A stretch of 64,000 bases of DNA from Sphingomonadaceae bacterium PASS1 (GCA_002255985.1 NKIR01000004.1:159132-223131), one strand, 5' to 3'. Shown: positions 54,675 to 63,858, counted from the first letter of the stretch. Notes: generated from the sequence alone by a model not told the origin. Program-made: numbers and translations.

Positions 54675-55289
54675 TCAACGTTGGCCAGTGTTTAGAATTC
54701 CATCGATTATGATATCAACATAACGAACAGCCGGAGCCCAGTTGTATTCGCTGACCGTGACCGTCATATGTGCGATGCCAGTCAGGGCACATATTAGCGC
54801 TTCAGCTTCCAGACTACAGTCGCGCTTAGCGCCGATGGCCTCGGCTATCAAAGGGTCAAATCGCAGATATGATGCGATCACATCTGACTGCCCAACAAAC
54901 ATACGGTCTTCGACGCTATCGCGTGAATCTTCTATCAGGAACACCATCCGATATCGATCGGGGAAGCGAAGCCAGTACTCGACATAGGTACGCGCCACGG
55001 CTCGCAACCTAGATTTTGCATCCTCCTCCTGTAGTTCGACGGCCCGCATTTCCGAAAAGAGGGGATCGAACGCAAGGGTCCACAAAGCCCTAATAATTGA
55101 CGTTTTACTAGGAAAATAGCCATACAAAGTCATCGTCGGTATGCCTGCGCCCGCAGCAATTGCGCGCATACTCAATCCAGCGGCACCTTTTTCTTCGAAC
55201 AGTGATGTAGCGGCGACAAGGATCGCAGAGTGAACTGATACTTCATTTTTGCGATTTTTTTTACGTTTACCATCTGAACTATTGGGCAA
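54675..55289 (-). CDS. TetR family transcriptional regulator
   Basis: 204 residues from a TTG at 55289, chosen because a perfect AAGGAGG (55299-55305 on the minus strand) lies 8 bases before it; the frame to 55364 would run through the operators. The N-terminal helix-turn-helix is ILVAATSLFEEKGAAGLSMR and GIPTMTLYGYFPSKTSIIRAL. The ligand domain is not assignable. It is divergent from a TonB-dependent receptor gene, with two palindromes between, and probably represses it and itself until a ligand binds. Confidence 0.88.
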   Translation of the reverse strand: MPNSSDGKRKKNRKNEVSVHSAILVAATSLFEEKGAAGLSMRAIAAGAGIPTMTLYGYFPSKTSIIRALWTLAFDPLFSEMRAVELQEEDAKSRLRAVARTYVEYWLRFPDRYRMVFLIEDSRDSVEDRMFVGQSDVIASYLRFDPLIAEAIGAKRDCSLEAEALICALTGIAHMTVTVSEYNWAPAVRYVDIIIDGILNTGQR

Positions 55290-55302
55290 AAAAACTTCCT
55301 CC

Positions 55303-55357
55303 TTGACAGTTCCGTACGTGTACGGATAGTTTTCGTACACGTACCGATTACTATAAA
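55303..55357 (+). promoter_or_regulatory. TetR/receptor divergent operator-promoter
   Basis: CCGTACGTGTACGG (55312-55325) is a perfect 6+2+6 palindrome. GTACACGTAC (55335-55344) is a second, 4+2+4, with the same core. Their centres are 21 bases apart, about two helical turns, so two dimers could bind the same face. TTGACA (55303-55308) and TATAAA (55352-55357) flank them as candidate promoter elements for the receptor gene, and binding would cover both. Confidence 0.75.
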
Positions 55358-55396
55358 CACGCATAGGTCGAACGTCGAGATAATTTGGGGGGCATT

Positions 55397-57679
55397 ATGA
55401 TTAAAAGCGGCCGTATAAAAGCAGCGCTGTTAGCTTCAGCAGTATTCACCTTGCCGACAACGTCGTTCGCGCAAGACGCCGAAGCTTCTTCAGTTGGAGT
55501 TGAGGATATTGTAGTGACCGCGCAGCGCCGGGAGGAACGTTTACAGGATGTGCCTGTTTCGGTCACGGCATTGTCAGGTGATGCCCTAAAATCGCAGCGA
55601 ATTATAAACGCCAGCGACCTTGCATCGGTTACACCAAACTTGCAGTCGGTTAGCACGGTTGGCTCATCCACTCCCATTTTTGCGCTGCGCGGGATATCGA
55701 TGTCCGATTACAGCCTAAATCAGGCTAGCCCCGTGGCCACCTATTTTGATGAGGTCTATAAGGGCAATTTTGCTCTCCTTGGCGTCTCTCTCTTCGATTT
55801 GGAACGCGTTGAGGTGCTTCGAGGGCCGCAGGGTACGCTCTATGGTAAAAACACCACAGGCGGCGCAGTAAACCTTATCGCCCAAAGGCCAAGTTTCGAG
55901 CCAGAGGCAAGTCTTTCTGCCGGATATGGCAATTTTAACCGTTACGAGGTGACTGGCGCGCTGCAGATGCCTTTAAACGATGCGCTCGCAGCGCGTTTGG
56001 CGTTCACCTATGCAAATGCAAACGGCGACTTGCGCAACCTATCAGCCGGTCAAGGCGACCTGGGTGCCGTAGACGAATATGGCGTGCGGTTATCGCTTTT
56101 GTTCCAACCTTCCGATAGCGCCGAGTTCATTCTTCGTCTTTCCACGAGCTCACAGAATTCAGCCAACTATGGTATTATCGCGGAGCCGGGTCCCGATGGT
56201 ATCGGCGGCGGCGTGTATGCGACTTTCAAAGCGATTGACGCGACACTCAACCCTCGTACCGATGATTTCAGAACTGGTCTGAACCGACGCGAGTTGACAA
56301 GCGATTTCACGCCGCAGCGTCGCAACAGGACGTACGCTGCCGCATTGACTTCGAAATTCGATCTATCGGACAGCCTTGCAGTGATTTCGGTCAGTTCCTA
56401 CGATCATGGAACCTTGCTGAACGAGGAAGACACGGACGGCAGCGCCTTGGCGGCACTGTCAATCCTATATGAAGGACGCGCATCGCAGGTGACTCAGGAT
56501 ATTCGCCTGGTCAGCGGCGGTGATGGTCCGATGGCTTTCACGCTCGGAGGATTCTTCGGCTCCGAGCGCGTTTTTAATGCCACTAATCTTCGCGTCTATC
56601 AGGATGTCGACTTCAACCTTGATGGTGCTCTGGACTTCCAGGATTGTCTTACAGCTGGACCCCCCGCCGGTTGCCAGACCCAAAACAGTTTTAACCAAAA
56701 CCGCACCAGTTGGGCAATCTACACGGACGGTCGTTACGATTTAGGAAGCGGCTTCGCCCTTCGTGCTGGCGCAAGATTCAGTCATGATACTGGACGACAA
56801 TACGACATCATTTCCCAGATGATCGGCAGTGATGATGTTGTCCTGGCGAACCTCATTCCCGGAGACGCCAACAATGTCGATGCCACCACATCTCAGAAAT
56901 TCTCAAAGAGCAACGTCTCTGGGAAAATCGGCCTAGACTATAGCTTTGACGACAATCTGCTCTATCTCAGCTATAGCCGGGGATACCGTGCAAGTTCCTT
57001 TGCCGCACAGGCATTTTTTACCCCAGATGAATTGACAGTCGCCCGACCTGAAACAGTCGATTCTATCGAAGGCGGCTTCAAGCTGGATTTACTGGATCGC
57101 CGCCTGCGCGTGAATGGAGCGTTGTTCCATTACAGCTATCGCGATCAGCAATTCATAGATGTCAATCCGGATGGCACTCAACGCCTCCTCAATCTGCCAC
57201 GTTCGCGCATTTTGGGTGGTGAGATCGAACTGACAGCCCGACCGATACAGGCGCTAACTGTTAACGCCGGGGTGGGATGGCTGGATAGCCAGATACAAGA
57301 GGGGATAGTGCAGGGCGTTTCTGTAAGCGGCAATCAATTGCCAAATGCACCCCGGGTGAGCCTGTCCTATGGCGCCGACTGGACAATCAAAGAGTCGGAT
57401 TGGGGTAAATTATCACTCAACGTCAACGGTTCCCTTGTAGGCGCGCAGTATTTCGATACGCAAAACAATCCAGAACTTCGGCAGAATTCCTATAATACTA
57501 TAGGTGCCCGTCTTGGTGTCCGTTCAACAAATGATCAATTTGGCATTGCCCTTTGGGGCAAGAACTTGACCGACGAATATTACTTTACGTCGCGCGTCGC
57601 CGTTACTTCGTTCGGATTCAACTACAACCATGTTGGCGCGCCGCGCACATATGGCGTCACCATCGACGCCAAGTTTTAA
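55397..57679 (+). CDS. TonB-dependent outer-membrane receptor (island)
   Basis: 760 residues from ATG 55397, preceded by GGGGGG. The signal peptide is LLASAVFTLPTTSFAQ. The TonB box is VEDIVVTAQRR, the plug domain starts DVPVSVTALSGDALK, and GTLYGKNTTGGAVNL is in the plug. The barrel ends GVTIDAKF, with the terminal F. It is of the general sphingomonad receptor type and is not recognisable as a siderophore or vitamin receptor. Its placement directly upstream (9 bases) of a Tat-exported amine oxidase and next to a TetR regulator suggests it brings in the oxidase substrate. Confidence 0.92.
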   Translation: MIKSGRIKAALLASAVFTLPTTSFAQDAEASSVGVEDIVVTAQRREERLQDVPVSVTALSGDALKSQRIINASDLASVTPNLQSVSTVGSSTPIFALRGISMSDYSLNQASPVATYFDEVYKGNFALLGVSLFDLERVEVLRGPQGTLYGKNTTGGAVNLIAQRPSFEPEASLSAGYGNFNRYEVTGALQMPLNDALAARLAFTYANANGDLRNLSAGQGDLGAVDEYGVRLSLLFQPSDSAEFILRLSTSSQNSANYGIIAEPGPDGIGGGVYATFKAIDATLNPRTDDFRTGLNRRELTSDFTPQRRNRTYAAALTSKFDLSDSLAVISVSSYDHGTLLNEEDTDGSALAALSILYEGRASQVTQDIRLVSGGDGPMAFTLGGFFGSERVFNATNLRVYQDVDFNLDGALDFQDCLTAGPPAGCQTQNSFNQNRTSWAIYTDGRYDLGSGFALRAGARFSHDTGRQYDIISQMIGSDDVVLANLIPGDANNVDATTSQKFSKSNVSGKIGLDYSFDDNLLYLSYSRGYRASSFAAQAFFTPDELTVARPETVDSIEGGFKLDLLDRRLRVNGALFHYSYRDQQFIDVNPDGTQRLLNLPRSRILGGEIELTARPIQALTVNAGVGWLDSQIQEGIVQGVSVSGNQLPNAPRVSLSYGADWTIKESDWGKLSLNVNGSLVGAQYFDTQNNPELRQNSYNTIGARLGVRSTNDQFGIALWGKNLTDEYYFTSRVAVTSFGFNYNHVGAPRTYGVTIDAKF

Positions 57680-57688
57680 GGGGGTTTT

Positions 57689-59158
57689 ATGCCAAGCACG
57701 AAAAAGCCGACCGCTGGAAATATTTCCCGCCGCGAGACATTCGCCTTTGGAGCCACTGCTGCAGCAATAGCAGCCTTGCCAGCCAGCAGCGCCGCTGCGT
57801 CAAACCGACCGCGCCCCGCACGCGTGGATGTTATTGTGGTGGGTGCGGGCTTTGCTGGTTTGACCGCTGCACGCGCACTTCGTCGTGCCGGCAAGTCTGT
57901 CGTGATCCTTGAGGCCGATGATCGGGTTGGCGGGCGCACGAAATCTGGCGTAGTTGCCGGCGAAAGAGTTGATATGGGTGGTCAATGGGTGGGGCCAACC
58001 CAGACAGAGTTACTTGCGCTCGCCGCCGAATATGGTGTTGCTTCGATTGAGCAATATGCAGATGGCGACAACATCATCGACATCAACGGCCATATGGCGC
58101 GCTATAAGGGCGAAACCCCGGCACTTCCCGACGCCGATCTTGAAGTGTTCGGTGCACTTGTGGCCCAGCTCGATGGATATGCAAACCGGATAGCAATGCC
58201 AAAGCCATGGCTGGTAGATCAGGCCAAGACATGGGATGCGCATACCGTCGAAAGCTGGATGCTAGCCAATGTGACCAGTGAATCGGTTCGCTCTTTGATG
58301 CGCGTTCTGGTGCAGGCCGTGTTCTCGACTGAAGCAGGACAATGCTCCTTTCTGTATTTCCTATCTTACCTGAAGTCTGCCGGTGGCCTGGAAGCATTGA
58401 TTTCAACCCGCGGAGGCGCCCAGGAACGGTTTTTTCCAGACAGCCTCTGGCAGATCGCTGATAAAATAGCGGTGGAGTTGCGGCAGTTTCTCGTTCTCGA
58501 TGCCCCCGTGAGCCTTATCGAGCAAAATGACCAGGGCGTGCGTGTTACCACATCAAAGGGCATATGGTCGGGTGATCGGGTAATCGTAACCGCTCCGCCA
58601 CCTATGGCCGCACGGATAGATTATATTCCTCCGATGCCCGCGCGACGCGATGGGCTGACGCAAAGAATGCCCATGGGATGCGTTATAAAAGTTGTGATTG
58701 CCTATGAGAAACCTTTCTGGAGGGAGCAAGGTCTCAGCGGACTAGTCTTATCCGACAAGGTAGAATTTGGACCGTGGCTTGATCGCGTGACACCTCTGAC
58801 CCGCGGCGGTGCGCTGGTTGGCTTTTTCGATGGCGGACCTGCTCAGGAATGGGCCGACCGACCAGCTGAAGAACGCCGCGCCAAAGTGCTTGCCGACATC
58901 GCCCTTTATTTCGGCGATCAGGCACTCAAACCTACGGATTATCTGGAGGAAGTATGGACACGCACCCCGATGCATCGCGGTGGGTACGTGGCGGTCCCCG
59001 GCCCCGGTGTACTAACCGCATTTGGAGAGGCATTAGCCGAACCGGTGGGCAGGATACATTGGGCGGGAACCGAAACATCTGATGTTTGGGTCGGATACGT
59101 GGACGGTGCTATCCGTTCGGGTAAGCGGGTGGCTGCTGAGGTAGCCAAATTATTGTAG
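57689..59158 (+). CDS. Tat-exported flavin monoamine oxidase family protein
   Basis: 489 residues. A twin-arginine signal (SRRETF at 13-18, then a hydrophobic run ending SSAAA) directs export with folded FAD. The dinucleotide loop is VGAGFAG at 51-57, GGRT is at 81-84, the active-site lid contains GGQWVGPTQ, and WAGTETSDVWVGYVDGAIRSG binds the flavin near the end. In monoamine oxidases a cysteine in SGGCYT carries FAD covalently; here the aligned RGGYV has glycine, so FAD is probably noncovalent. It oxidises an amine in the periplasm. It is nine bases after the receptor gene, so co-transcribed. Confidence 0.9.
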   Translation: MPSTKKPTAGNISRRETFAFGATAAAIAALPASSAAASNRPRPARVDVIVVGAGFAGLTAARALRRAGKSVVILEADDRVGGRTKSGVVAGERVDMGGQWVGPTQTELLALAAEYGVASIEQYADGDNIIDINGHMARYKGETPALPDADLEVFGALVAQLDGYANRIAMPKPWLVDQAKTWDAHTVESWMLANVTSESVRSLMRVLVQAVFSTEAGQCSFLYFLSYLKSAGGLEALISTRGGAQERFFPDSLWQIADKIAVELRQFLVLDAPVSLIEQNDQGVRVTTSKGIWSGDRVIVTAPPPMAARIDYIPPMPARRDGLTQRMPMGCVIKVVIAYEKPFWREQGLSGLVLSDKVEFGPWLDRVTPLTRGGALVGFFDGGPAQEWADRPAEERRAKVLADIALYFGDQALKPTDYLEEVWTRTPMHRGGYVAVPGPGVLTAFGEALAEPVGRIHWAGTETSDVWVGYVDGAIRSGKRVAAEVAKLL

Positions 59159-59518
59159 GCAGTGACCTCTAACGCGAATACCCGCGCCCAACGGCTGACG
59201 ATCAATTTGGTCGTCAGCCAATCACACGAAACGGCAAGTAAATGCCGCAATCATTATCCGAACCGTTCCTTAGGGGCTGCCAATGGCTCCAAAGTTAGCG
59301 GCGACGGCACCGCTCTCTGTCCGGCTTAACCGGCAGCTATTCATCAATCCACCCAAAGAAGTAGACAGTCCGCTCTCGGCCCAGATTGCGTCGTTCAGTG
59401 ACTCCAATGTGAATGTCTGATTGTCCCGAAGCGAACTTCGGTCCCGTTACTCGATGAATAGCACTATCCGAATGATAGTAAGAGGAAGAGTTCGTAAGCA
59501 GCACAGAACTGAGGCCGT
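59159..59518. other. Noncoding gap between oxidase and Lrp gene
   Basis: 360 bases between two convergent genes. No gene-like frame, tRNA or strong terminator hairpin was seen. Confidence 0.4.
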
Positions 59519-59983
59519 TTAAATTGGCAATGCTGTCGTCGACTTGATTTCCGACAGGGCAACGATTGAGTTGATTTCCTGAACGCCTGGGAGGCTTGAT
59601 AGCTTTTCGAAAAAAAAGCGTTCGTAGGCATAGATATCCGCGGTCACGACCCGCAGCATGAAATCTACGGTGCCCATCAGCACATGGCATTCCAGCACTT
59701 CAGGAAAATCTAAAATGGCTTTAGAAAACTCATCGAGATTGGCTCGGCCATGGGCGTTGAGCTTCACCTGCGCAAAAACCTGAGAATCTAGACCGATCTT
59801 CTTGCGGTCGAGAACCGCTACGCGCTTTTTTATATAGCCTTCGCGCTCGAGGCGATCGATCCGGCGCCAGCATGGCGAAGGCGATAGTCCGACCAGACTT
59901 GCGATTGCTGAAGTAGATAGCGCTGCATCTTCCTGCAGCACGCGCAGTATTTTCTGTTCAAATTCATCTAATAAACTAGGCAT
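59519..59983 (-). CDS. Lrp/AsnC family transcriptional regulator
   Basis: 154 residues. The N-terminal helix-turn-helix is STSAIASLVGLSPSPCWRRIDRL, and the C-terminal RAM domain (FPEVLECHVLMGTVDFMLRVV) binds amino acids. It is divergent from a Leu/Phe/Val-type dehydrogenase gene across 124 AT-rich bases that include the palindrome CATTTTAAATG (60033-60043), a plausible binding site. It probably senses an amino acid and controls that dehydrogenase. Confidence 0.92.
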   Translation of the reverse strand: MPSLLDEFEQKILRVLQEDAALSTSAIASLVGLSPSPCWRRIDRLEREGYIKKRVAVLDRKKIGLDSQVFAQVKLNAHGRANLDEFSKAILDFPEVLECHVLMGTVDFMLRVVTADIYAYERFFFEKLSSLPGVQEINSIVALSEIKSTTALPI

Positions 59984-60107
59984 ATTAATCCTAAATATCG
60001 AGTTATTTCGGTCAAATGTTTCACTTTTATCCCATTTTAAATGAGAAATAGGTCAGTATTCTTCCAAATTATCTAGTAATATGCCTATGTATTGAAAGGA
60101 AGTAAAC

Positions 60108-61211
60108 ATGCACCCCAATAATTTGACATCTGCAGCGATTGCCGAGGAATTTGTCTGTCTTGATGATCCTGAATCGGGGCTCTCAGGGGTGATCGTGCTT
60201 AATTCCACGCGTCTTGGGCCTGCCGCAGGCGGATGCCGCTTCTGGCGATATGAGACAGCAGCAGAAGTAGCCTATGACGCAATGCGTCTGGCCGAAGGCA
60301 TGAGCTACAAGAATGCGCTGGCCGACCTGCCTTTTGGTGGCGGCAAAGCTGTGCTTCGGGTGCCTGACGGCAACTTCGACCGGACGAGGCTTTTTCAGGC
60401 TTTTGGACGTGCCGTAGCCAGGCTTGAGGGACGGTATGTAACTGCCGAGGATGTGGGCACGAGCGTTGAAGATATGATGAGCGTTGCCACGGCAACGCGA
60501 CATGTTGCTGGCCTTCCGCCTAAGGCAGGAATGCCCGGCGGCGACCCTTCGCCCTGGACGGCACGCGGCGTATTTCGTTCGATGGAGGTGAGTGCCCGGC
60601 ACAAAATGGATGCCGAAATTTCGGACATGGTCGTAGCAGTCCAGGGACTAGGTAATGTGGGTTTCGCATTGTGCGAGATGCTTTGGCAAGCAGGCGCGAG
60701 ACTGATTGTGGCTGAACCACGACCCGAATTGGCCGCGCTCGCGGCAGAACGCTTTGGTGCGCGCGTCATGACGTCACAAGATCTGTTTAAGGCAAAAGCC
60801 GACATGCTTGCTCCTTGCGCGCTTGGCGGCGTTATCGATGAAAATGTCGTAGCAGGACTGCAGGTCAAAATCATTTGTGGTGCAGCGAACAATCAGCTGG
60901 CAAGCCCGGATCAGGCAGGAGAACTTGCAGCGCGAGATATCCTTTATGCGCCGGACTATCTCGTCAACGCGGGCGGGATCATAAATGTTGCGGCCGAGCA
61001 TTTTGGCTGGGCTGCGGAAGAAGCGCATGCCCGCGTCGAACTTATCGGCGACCGGCTTGCCATGGTGCTCAATGCAGCAGAAAGCAGCAATGTCCCACCT
61101 GACGAAGCTGCCCGCCAGTTGGCGCGTTCGCTGATTGAGGGCAAGCGCCATGCTGCCAAAACACCAGCTGCTGCGGGCTGGAGCGAACCCTCATTTGCCA
61201 AAGCAGGATAG
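60108..61211 (+). CDS. Glu/Leu/Phe/Val dehydrogenase family protein
   Basis: 367 residues. The catalytic lysines are K68 (in GMSYKNALADL) and K80 (in PFGGGKAV), at the same positions as in bacterial leucine dehydrogenase. The NAD loop GLGNVG is at 180-185. It catalyses reversible oxidative deamination of a branched-chain or aromatic amino acid to the 2-oxo acid; leucine/phenylalanine/valine specificity cannot be split by eye. AGGAAG lies before the ATG. It is transcribed away from an Lrp-type regulator. Confidence 0.92.
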   Translation: MHPNNLTSAAIAEEFVCLDDPESGLSGVIVLNSTRLGPAAGGCRFWRYETAAEVAYDAMRLAEGMSYKNALADLPFGGGKAVLRVPDGNFDRTRLFQAFGRAVARLEGRYVTAEDVGTSVEDMMSVATATRHVAGLPPKAGMPGGDPSPWTARGVFRSMEVSARHKMDAEISDMVVAVQGLGNVGFALCEMLWQAGARLIVAEPRPELAALAAERFGARVMTSQDLFKAKADMLAPCALGGVIDENVVAGLQVKIICGAANNQLASPDQAGELAARDILYAPDYLVNAGGIINVAAEHFGWAAEEAHARVELIGDRLAMVLNAAESSNVPPDEAARQLARSLIEGKRHAAKTPAAAGWSEPSFAKAG

Positions 61212-61466
61212 TCGCATGTGTGGAAGGTCAATCTCCATTGCTAGATAATTTGAAACGTATGTCAGCTTAAAACAGGTGAGTGTTTGGGTTCAACTGTCGG
61301 GTTACGGTTAACTAATGCGCGCGCCGCGCAATATCTGGGCTCAAATAGCCCTTACAGGCAGCTGAGTAGTTTCCTTCAGTTCAGTGGGATAGGACAGCGG
61401 CTTGTCATGAATAATTCGCACGGAGAGTCGTTGCCCGCATATCAGAGATCGCGCTTGTTGCCCACT

Positions 61467-62672
61467 TTAAGATGCGCTGGTCGCCACTGAGAGCGCGGCC
61501 AGCAAATCTGCCCAAATGTCTTCTGCATGCTCCAAACCTACGGAGAGCCGAACCAAACCCTCGCTGATGCCATGGGCGGCGCGCTCTTCAGGCGTATAGG
61601 TCGAATGTGTCATGCTTGCAGGATGCTGAATCAGTGTTTCGGCGTCTCCAAGGCTTACTGCCCGGCGGATCAATCGCAGGCTGTTCATGAAGGGAAGAGC
61701 GGAGTCCTTGCCACCCTTTAGTTCAAATGCGATGACGCCTCCGAACCTTCCCATCAGCATCTGCCGATTGGCGAGTTCATGTTGTGGGAACGAAGCGAGT
61801 CCCGGGTATGCGACAGCAGCAATCGCTGGATGGGCCTCGAGGCGCTTCGCAATCTCCATCGCACTCTCGCTGTGCCGCTCAACCCTCAGTTCTAGGGTTT
61901 TCAAACCTCTGATCAAAAGCATAGCATCGAATGGGGAAAGAACTGCTCCTGTCATGTCCTTGACGCCGCTCGACTGAATTCGTTCGATCAGATCGGATCT
62001 TCCGATGACAGCTCCGGCGATTATGTCACCATGTCCGCCAAGATACTTGGTCGCCGATTGAACGACGAGATCGGCTCCAAGCTCAATCGGCCGTTGCAAA
62101 TAGGGAGTGGCATACGTGTTATCTACGACGACCTTAGCGCTACGGCCATGTGCCAAGGCTGTGACCGCAGCGATGTCAACAAGACGCATATTTGGATTGG
62201 CCGGCGTTTCGAAATAGACCACCCGAGTCCGCTCTGACATCGCCTGCGCTACGGCTTCAAGGTCCGTCATATCGACATGTCGAACCGTAATTCCAAATTC
62301 GGCGAGTCCATGGCGGAACAGAGCAAAGGTGCAGCCGTAGAGGGTTAAGTCAGTCAGCAGTTCATCTCCAGGCCGAAGGAGAGTCCACAGGGCCGAAGCA
62401 ATCGCACCCATCCCCGACGCTGTAGCCACTGCAGCCTCACCACCTTCCAGCGACGCTAACCGTTGTTCAAGAATCGCGGTCGTTGGATTACCAAGCCGGG
62501 AATAGATGAAGCCCGGGGCCTCCCCTGCAAATCGCCGGCCACCTTCCTCGGCTGTCTCGAAGCAGAATGTGGAAGTAAGGAACAGCGGCGGCGACAATGA
62601 ACCAAGAGCTTCGCTGGGTTCATATCCGTGGTGGATGGCGCGGGTCGCAAAGCCGTGGTTGGGGGCGTCCAT
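61467..62672 (-). CDS. mgl: L-methionine gamma-lyase
   Basis: 401 residues of the Cys/Met metabolism PLP family. The PLP lysine is K209 in SATKYLGGHGD. Tyrosine Y113 and the cysteine C114 of LYGCTFALF are the hallmark pair of methionine gamma-lyase (YGCTFAF in Pseudomonas putida MdeA), which separates it from cystathionine lyases and O-acetylhomoserine enzymes. VKDMTGAVLSP and SLGDAETLIQHPASMTHSTY are also close to that enzyme. It splits methionine to methanethiol, ammonia and 2-oxobutyrate. It is divergent from an Lrp-type regulator, as mdeA is from mdeR. Confidence 0.92.
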   Translation of the reverse strand: MDAPNHGFATRAIHHGYEPSEALGSLSPPLFLTSTFCFETAEEGGRRFAGEAPGFIYSRLGNPTTAILEQRLASLEGGEAAVATASGMGAIASALWTLLRPGDELLTDLTLYGCTFALFRHGLAEFGITVRHVDMTDLEAVAQAMSERTRVVYFETPANPNMRLVDIAAVTALAHGRSAKVVVDNTYATPYLQRPIELGADLVVQSATKYLGGHGDIIAGAVIGRSDLIERIQSSGVKDMTGAVLSPFDAMLLIRGLKTLELRVERHSESAMEIAKRLEAHPAIAAVAYPGLASFPQHELANRQMLMGRFGGVIAFELKGGKDSALPFMNSLRLIRRAVSLGDAETLIQHPASMTHSTYTPEERAAHGISEGLVRLSVGLEHAEDIWADLLAALSVATSAS

Positions 62673-62717
62673 GTATTGTCCTCATCGATAATGCGAGCCC
62701 TGAATATCATGGAAATG

Positions 62718-62775
62718 ACGCTTTGTGTTTGCGTTTTGACTCCCATTTCGTCATAAAAACGCAATTATACTGCGT
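62718..62775. promoter_or_regulatory. Two matching 17-bp inverted repeats between mgl and its regulator
   Basis: ACGC-N9-GCGT occurs at 62718-62734 and again at 62759-62775. Each is exactly 17 bases with an AT-rich centre, and the centres are 41 bases apart, close to four helical turns. This fits a pair of Lrp-family binding sites that could wrap DNA and control both divergent genes. Confidence 0.65.
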
Positions 62776-62792
62776 AAAAATTGGAGAATGTG

Positions 62793-63269
62793 GTGGCTTC
62801 TGCTGATATCGATCGAATCGACCGCAAGATAATCGCGGAACTCCAGCGAGACGCTCGCATAACAAACGCCGATCTGGCCAATCGCGTAGGCCTCTCTGAA
62901 TCCCCTTGCCTCAGAAGGGTGCGAAGGCTTGAGGCAGCGGGCTTCATCAAGGGGTATCACGCTCAGATTGACGAGGTGAAGTTGGGAGTGGCCTTCAACA
63001 TTTTTGTTGGAATCAAAGTGCGCAGGCACGCTGACGACCAGACATCTGCATTTGAAACCTGGGCCGGACAGTGTGCCGAGATTGCAGCCTGCTATCTTGT
63101 GTCAGGTGAAATCGATTACTTACTTCATGTAGCTGTCGAGAATATTTCCGCATATGAAGAATTTCTAACGAGCGAGCTTCTGAAAAACACCTCAATAAAA
63201 GATATTCGATCAAATATAGCTCTACGTGTAGTTAAATCATCTTTCGGAGTAAAAGCGGTTTTTGATTGA
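62793..63269 (+). CDS. Lrp/AsnC family regulator, MdeR-like
   Basis: 158 residues from the GTG at 62793, chosen because GGAG lies six bases before it; GTG 62790 and TTG 62781 are in frame too. The helix-turn-helix is TNADLANRVGLSESPCLRRV, and the RAM domain contains CYLVSGEIDYLLHVAV. It is divergent from methionine gamma-lyase, as Pseudomonas putida MdeR is from MdeA, and probably activates it with methionine or a related amino acid. Confidence 0.88.
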   Translation: MASADIDRIDRKIIAELQRDARITNADLANRVGLSESPCLRRVRRLEAAGFIKGYHAQIDEVKLGVAFNIFVGIKVRRHADDQTSAFETWAGQCAEIAACYLVSGEIDYLLHVAVENISAYEEFLTSELLKNTSIKDIRSNIALRVVKSSFGVKAVFD

Positions 63270-63489
63270 TTATGTATTTCACGATGCCTATCGTGCTGGC
63301 TATTCACCTTGATTCTCAGGTTGCTCAGATTTTATTAGATCATTGTTTGACTCCGACGGAATAGCACCTGCAGCGGACTTTGCGGCAACGATTGCACCGG
63401 AAAGATAGCCTGGGTCTGCTGGGCTGGTGGTGTCAGTCCAATCGCAACTCGTCTCCGATTGGCAAAGTTCGCCCGAACCATGCTCCGGT

Positions 63490-63807
63490 TCAGGCCATGA
63501 GGTTCTGCCACTCAGCCAGGGCGGCCGAGCGGCGGGTCTTGTAGGTCTGGCGATCAACGAGATGGCGTTCGAGGTTAAAGTGGTTGTGGACATTGGCGTG
63601 GACAGAGGCGAATTTCTGTAGCGACTTCATCTGTCGGAACCGCAACATTGCCCGCTCTCTTCGTCGGAATGGAAGGTGCGAATTTTCGGCACGATTGTTA
63701 AGCCAGCGGCCCATCTCGCGTCGGTCCAGATTGCCCAGCTCGCGCATCGCCGCGGGGTACGATCGCAGACCGTCGGTGACGATTTGCTCGGCGCTGCCAT
63801 GCCTGTT
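63490..63807 (-). pseudogene. IS6-family transposase, C-terminal remnant
   Basis: About 105 residues match the end of IS6-family (IS26/IS6100-like) transposases: NRHGSAEQIVTDGLRSYPAAM carries the catalytic aspartate after VT, and GRWLNNRAENSHLPFRRRER and SVHANVHNHFNLERHL follow. The N-terminal two-thirds is missing; likeness stops at about 63807 where IS630 sequence begins. The element is inactive. Confidence 0.85.
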
Positions 63808-63858
63808 GATTGTCGTTGAGAAGTGACCCGTTAGGGGCATAATACCAACCTGCAATGA

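Noticed and set aside
61284..61490. Small open frame between the dehydrogenase and methionine lyase genes
   Set aside because: It overlaps the end of the lyase gene, has no ribosome site and no recognisable features.
63300..63593. 97-residue frame next to the IS6 remnant
   Set aside because: It lies in another frame across transposase sequence and the IS end; it appears to be chance.
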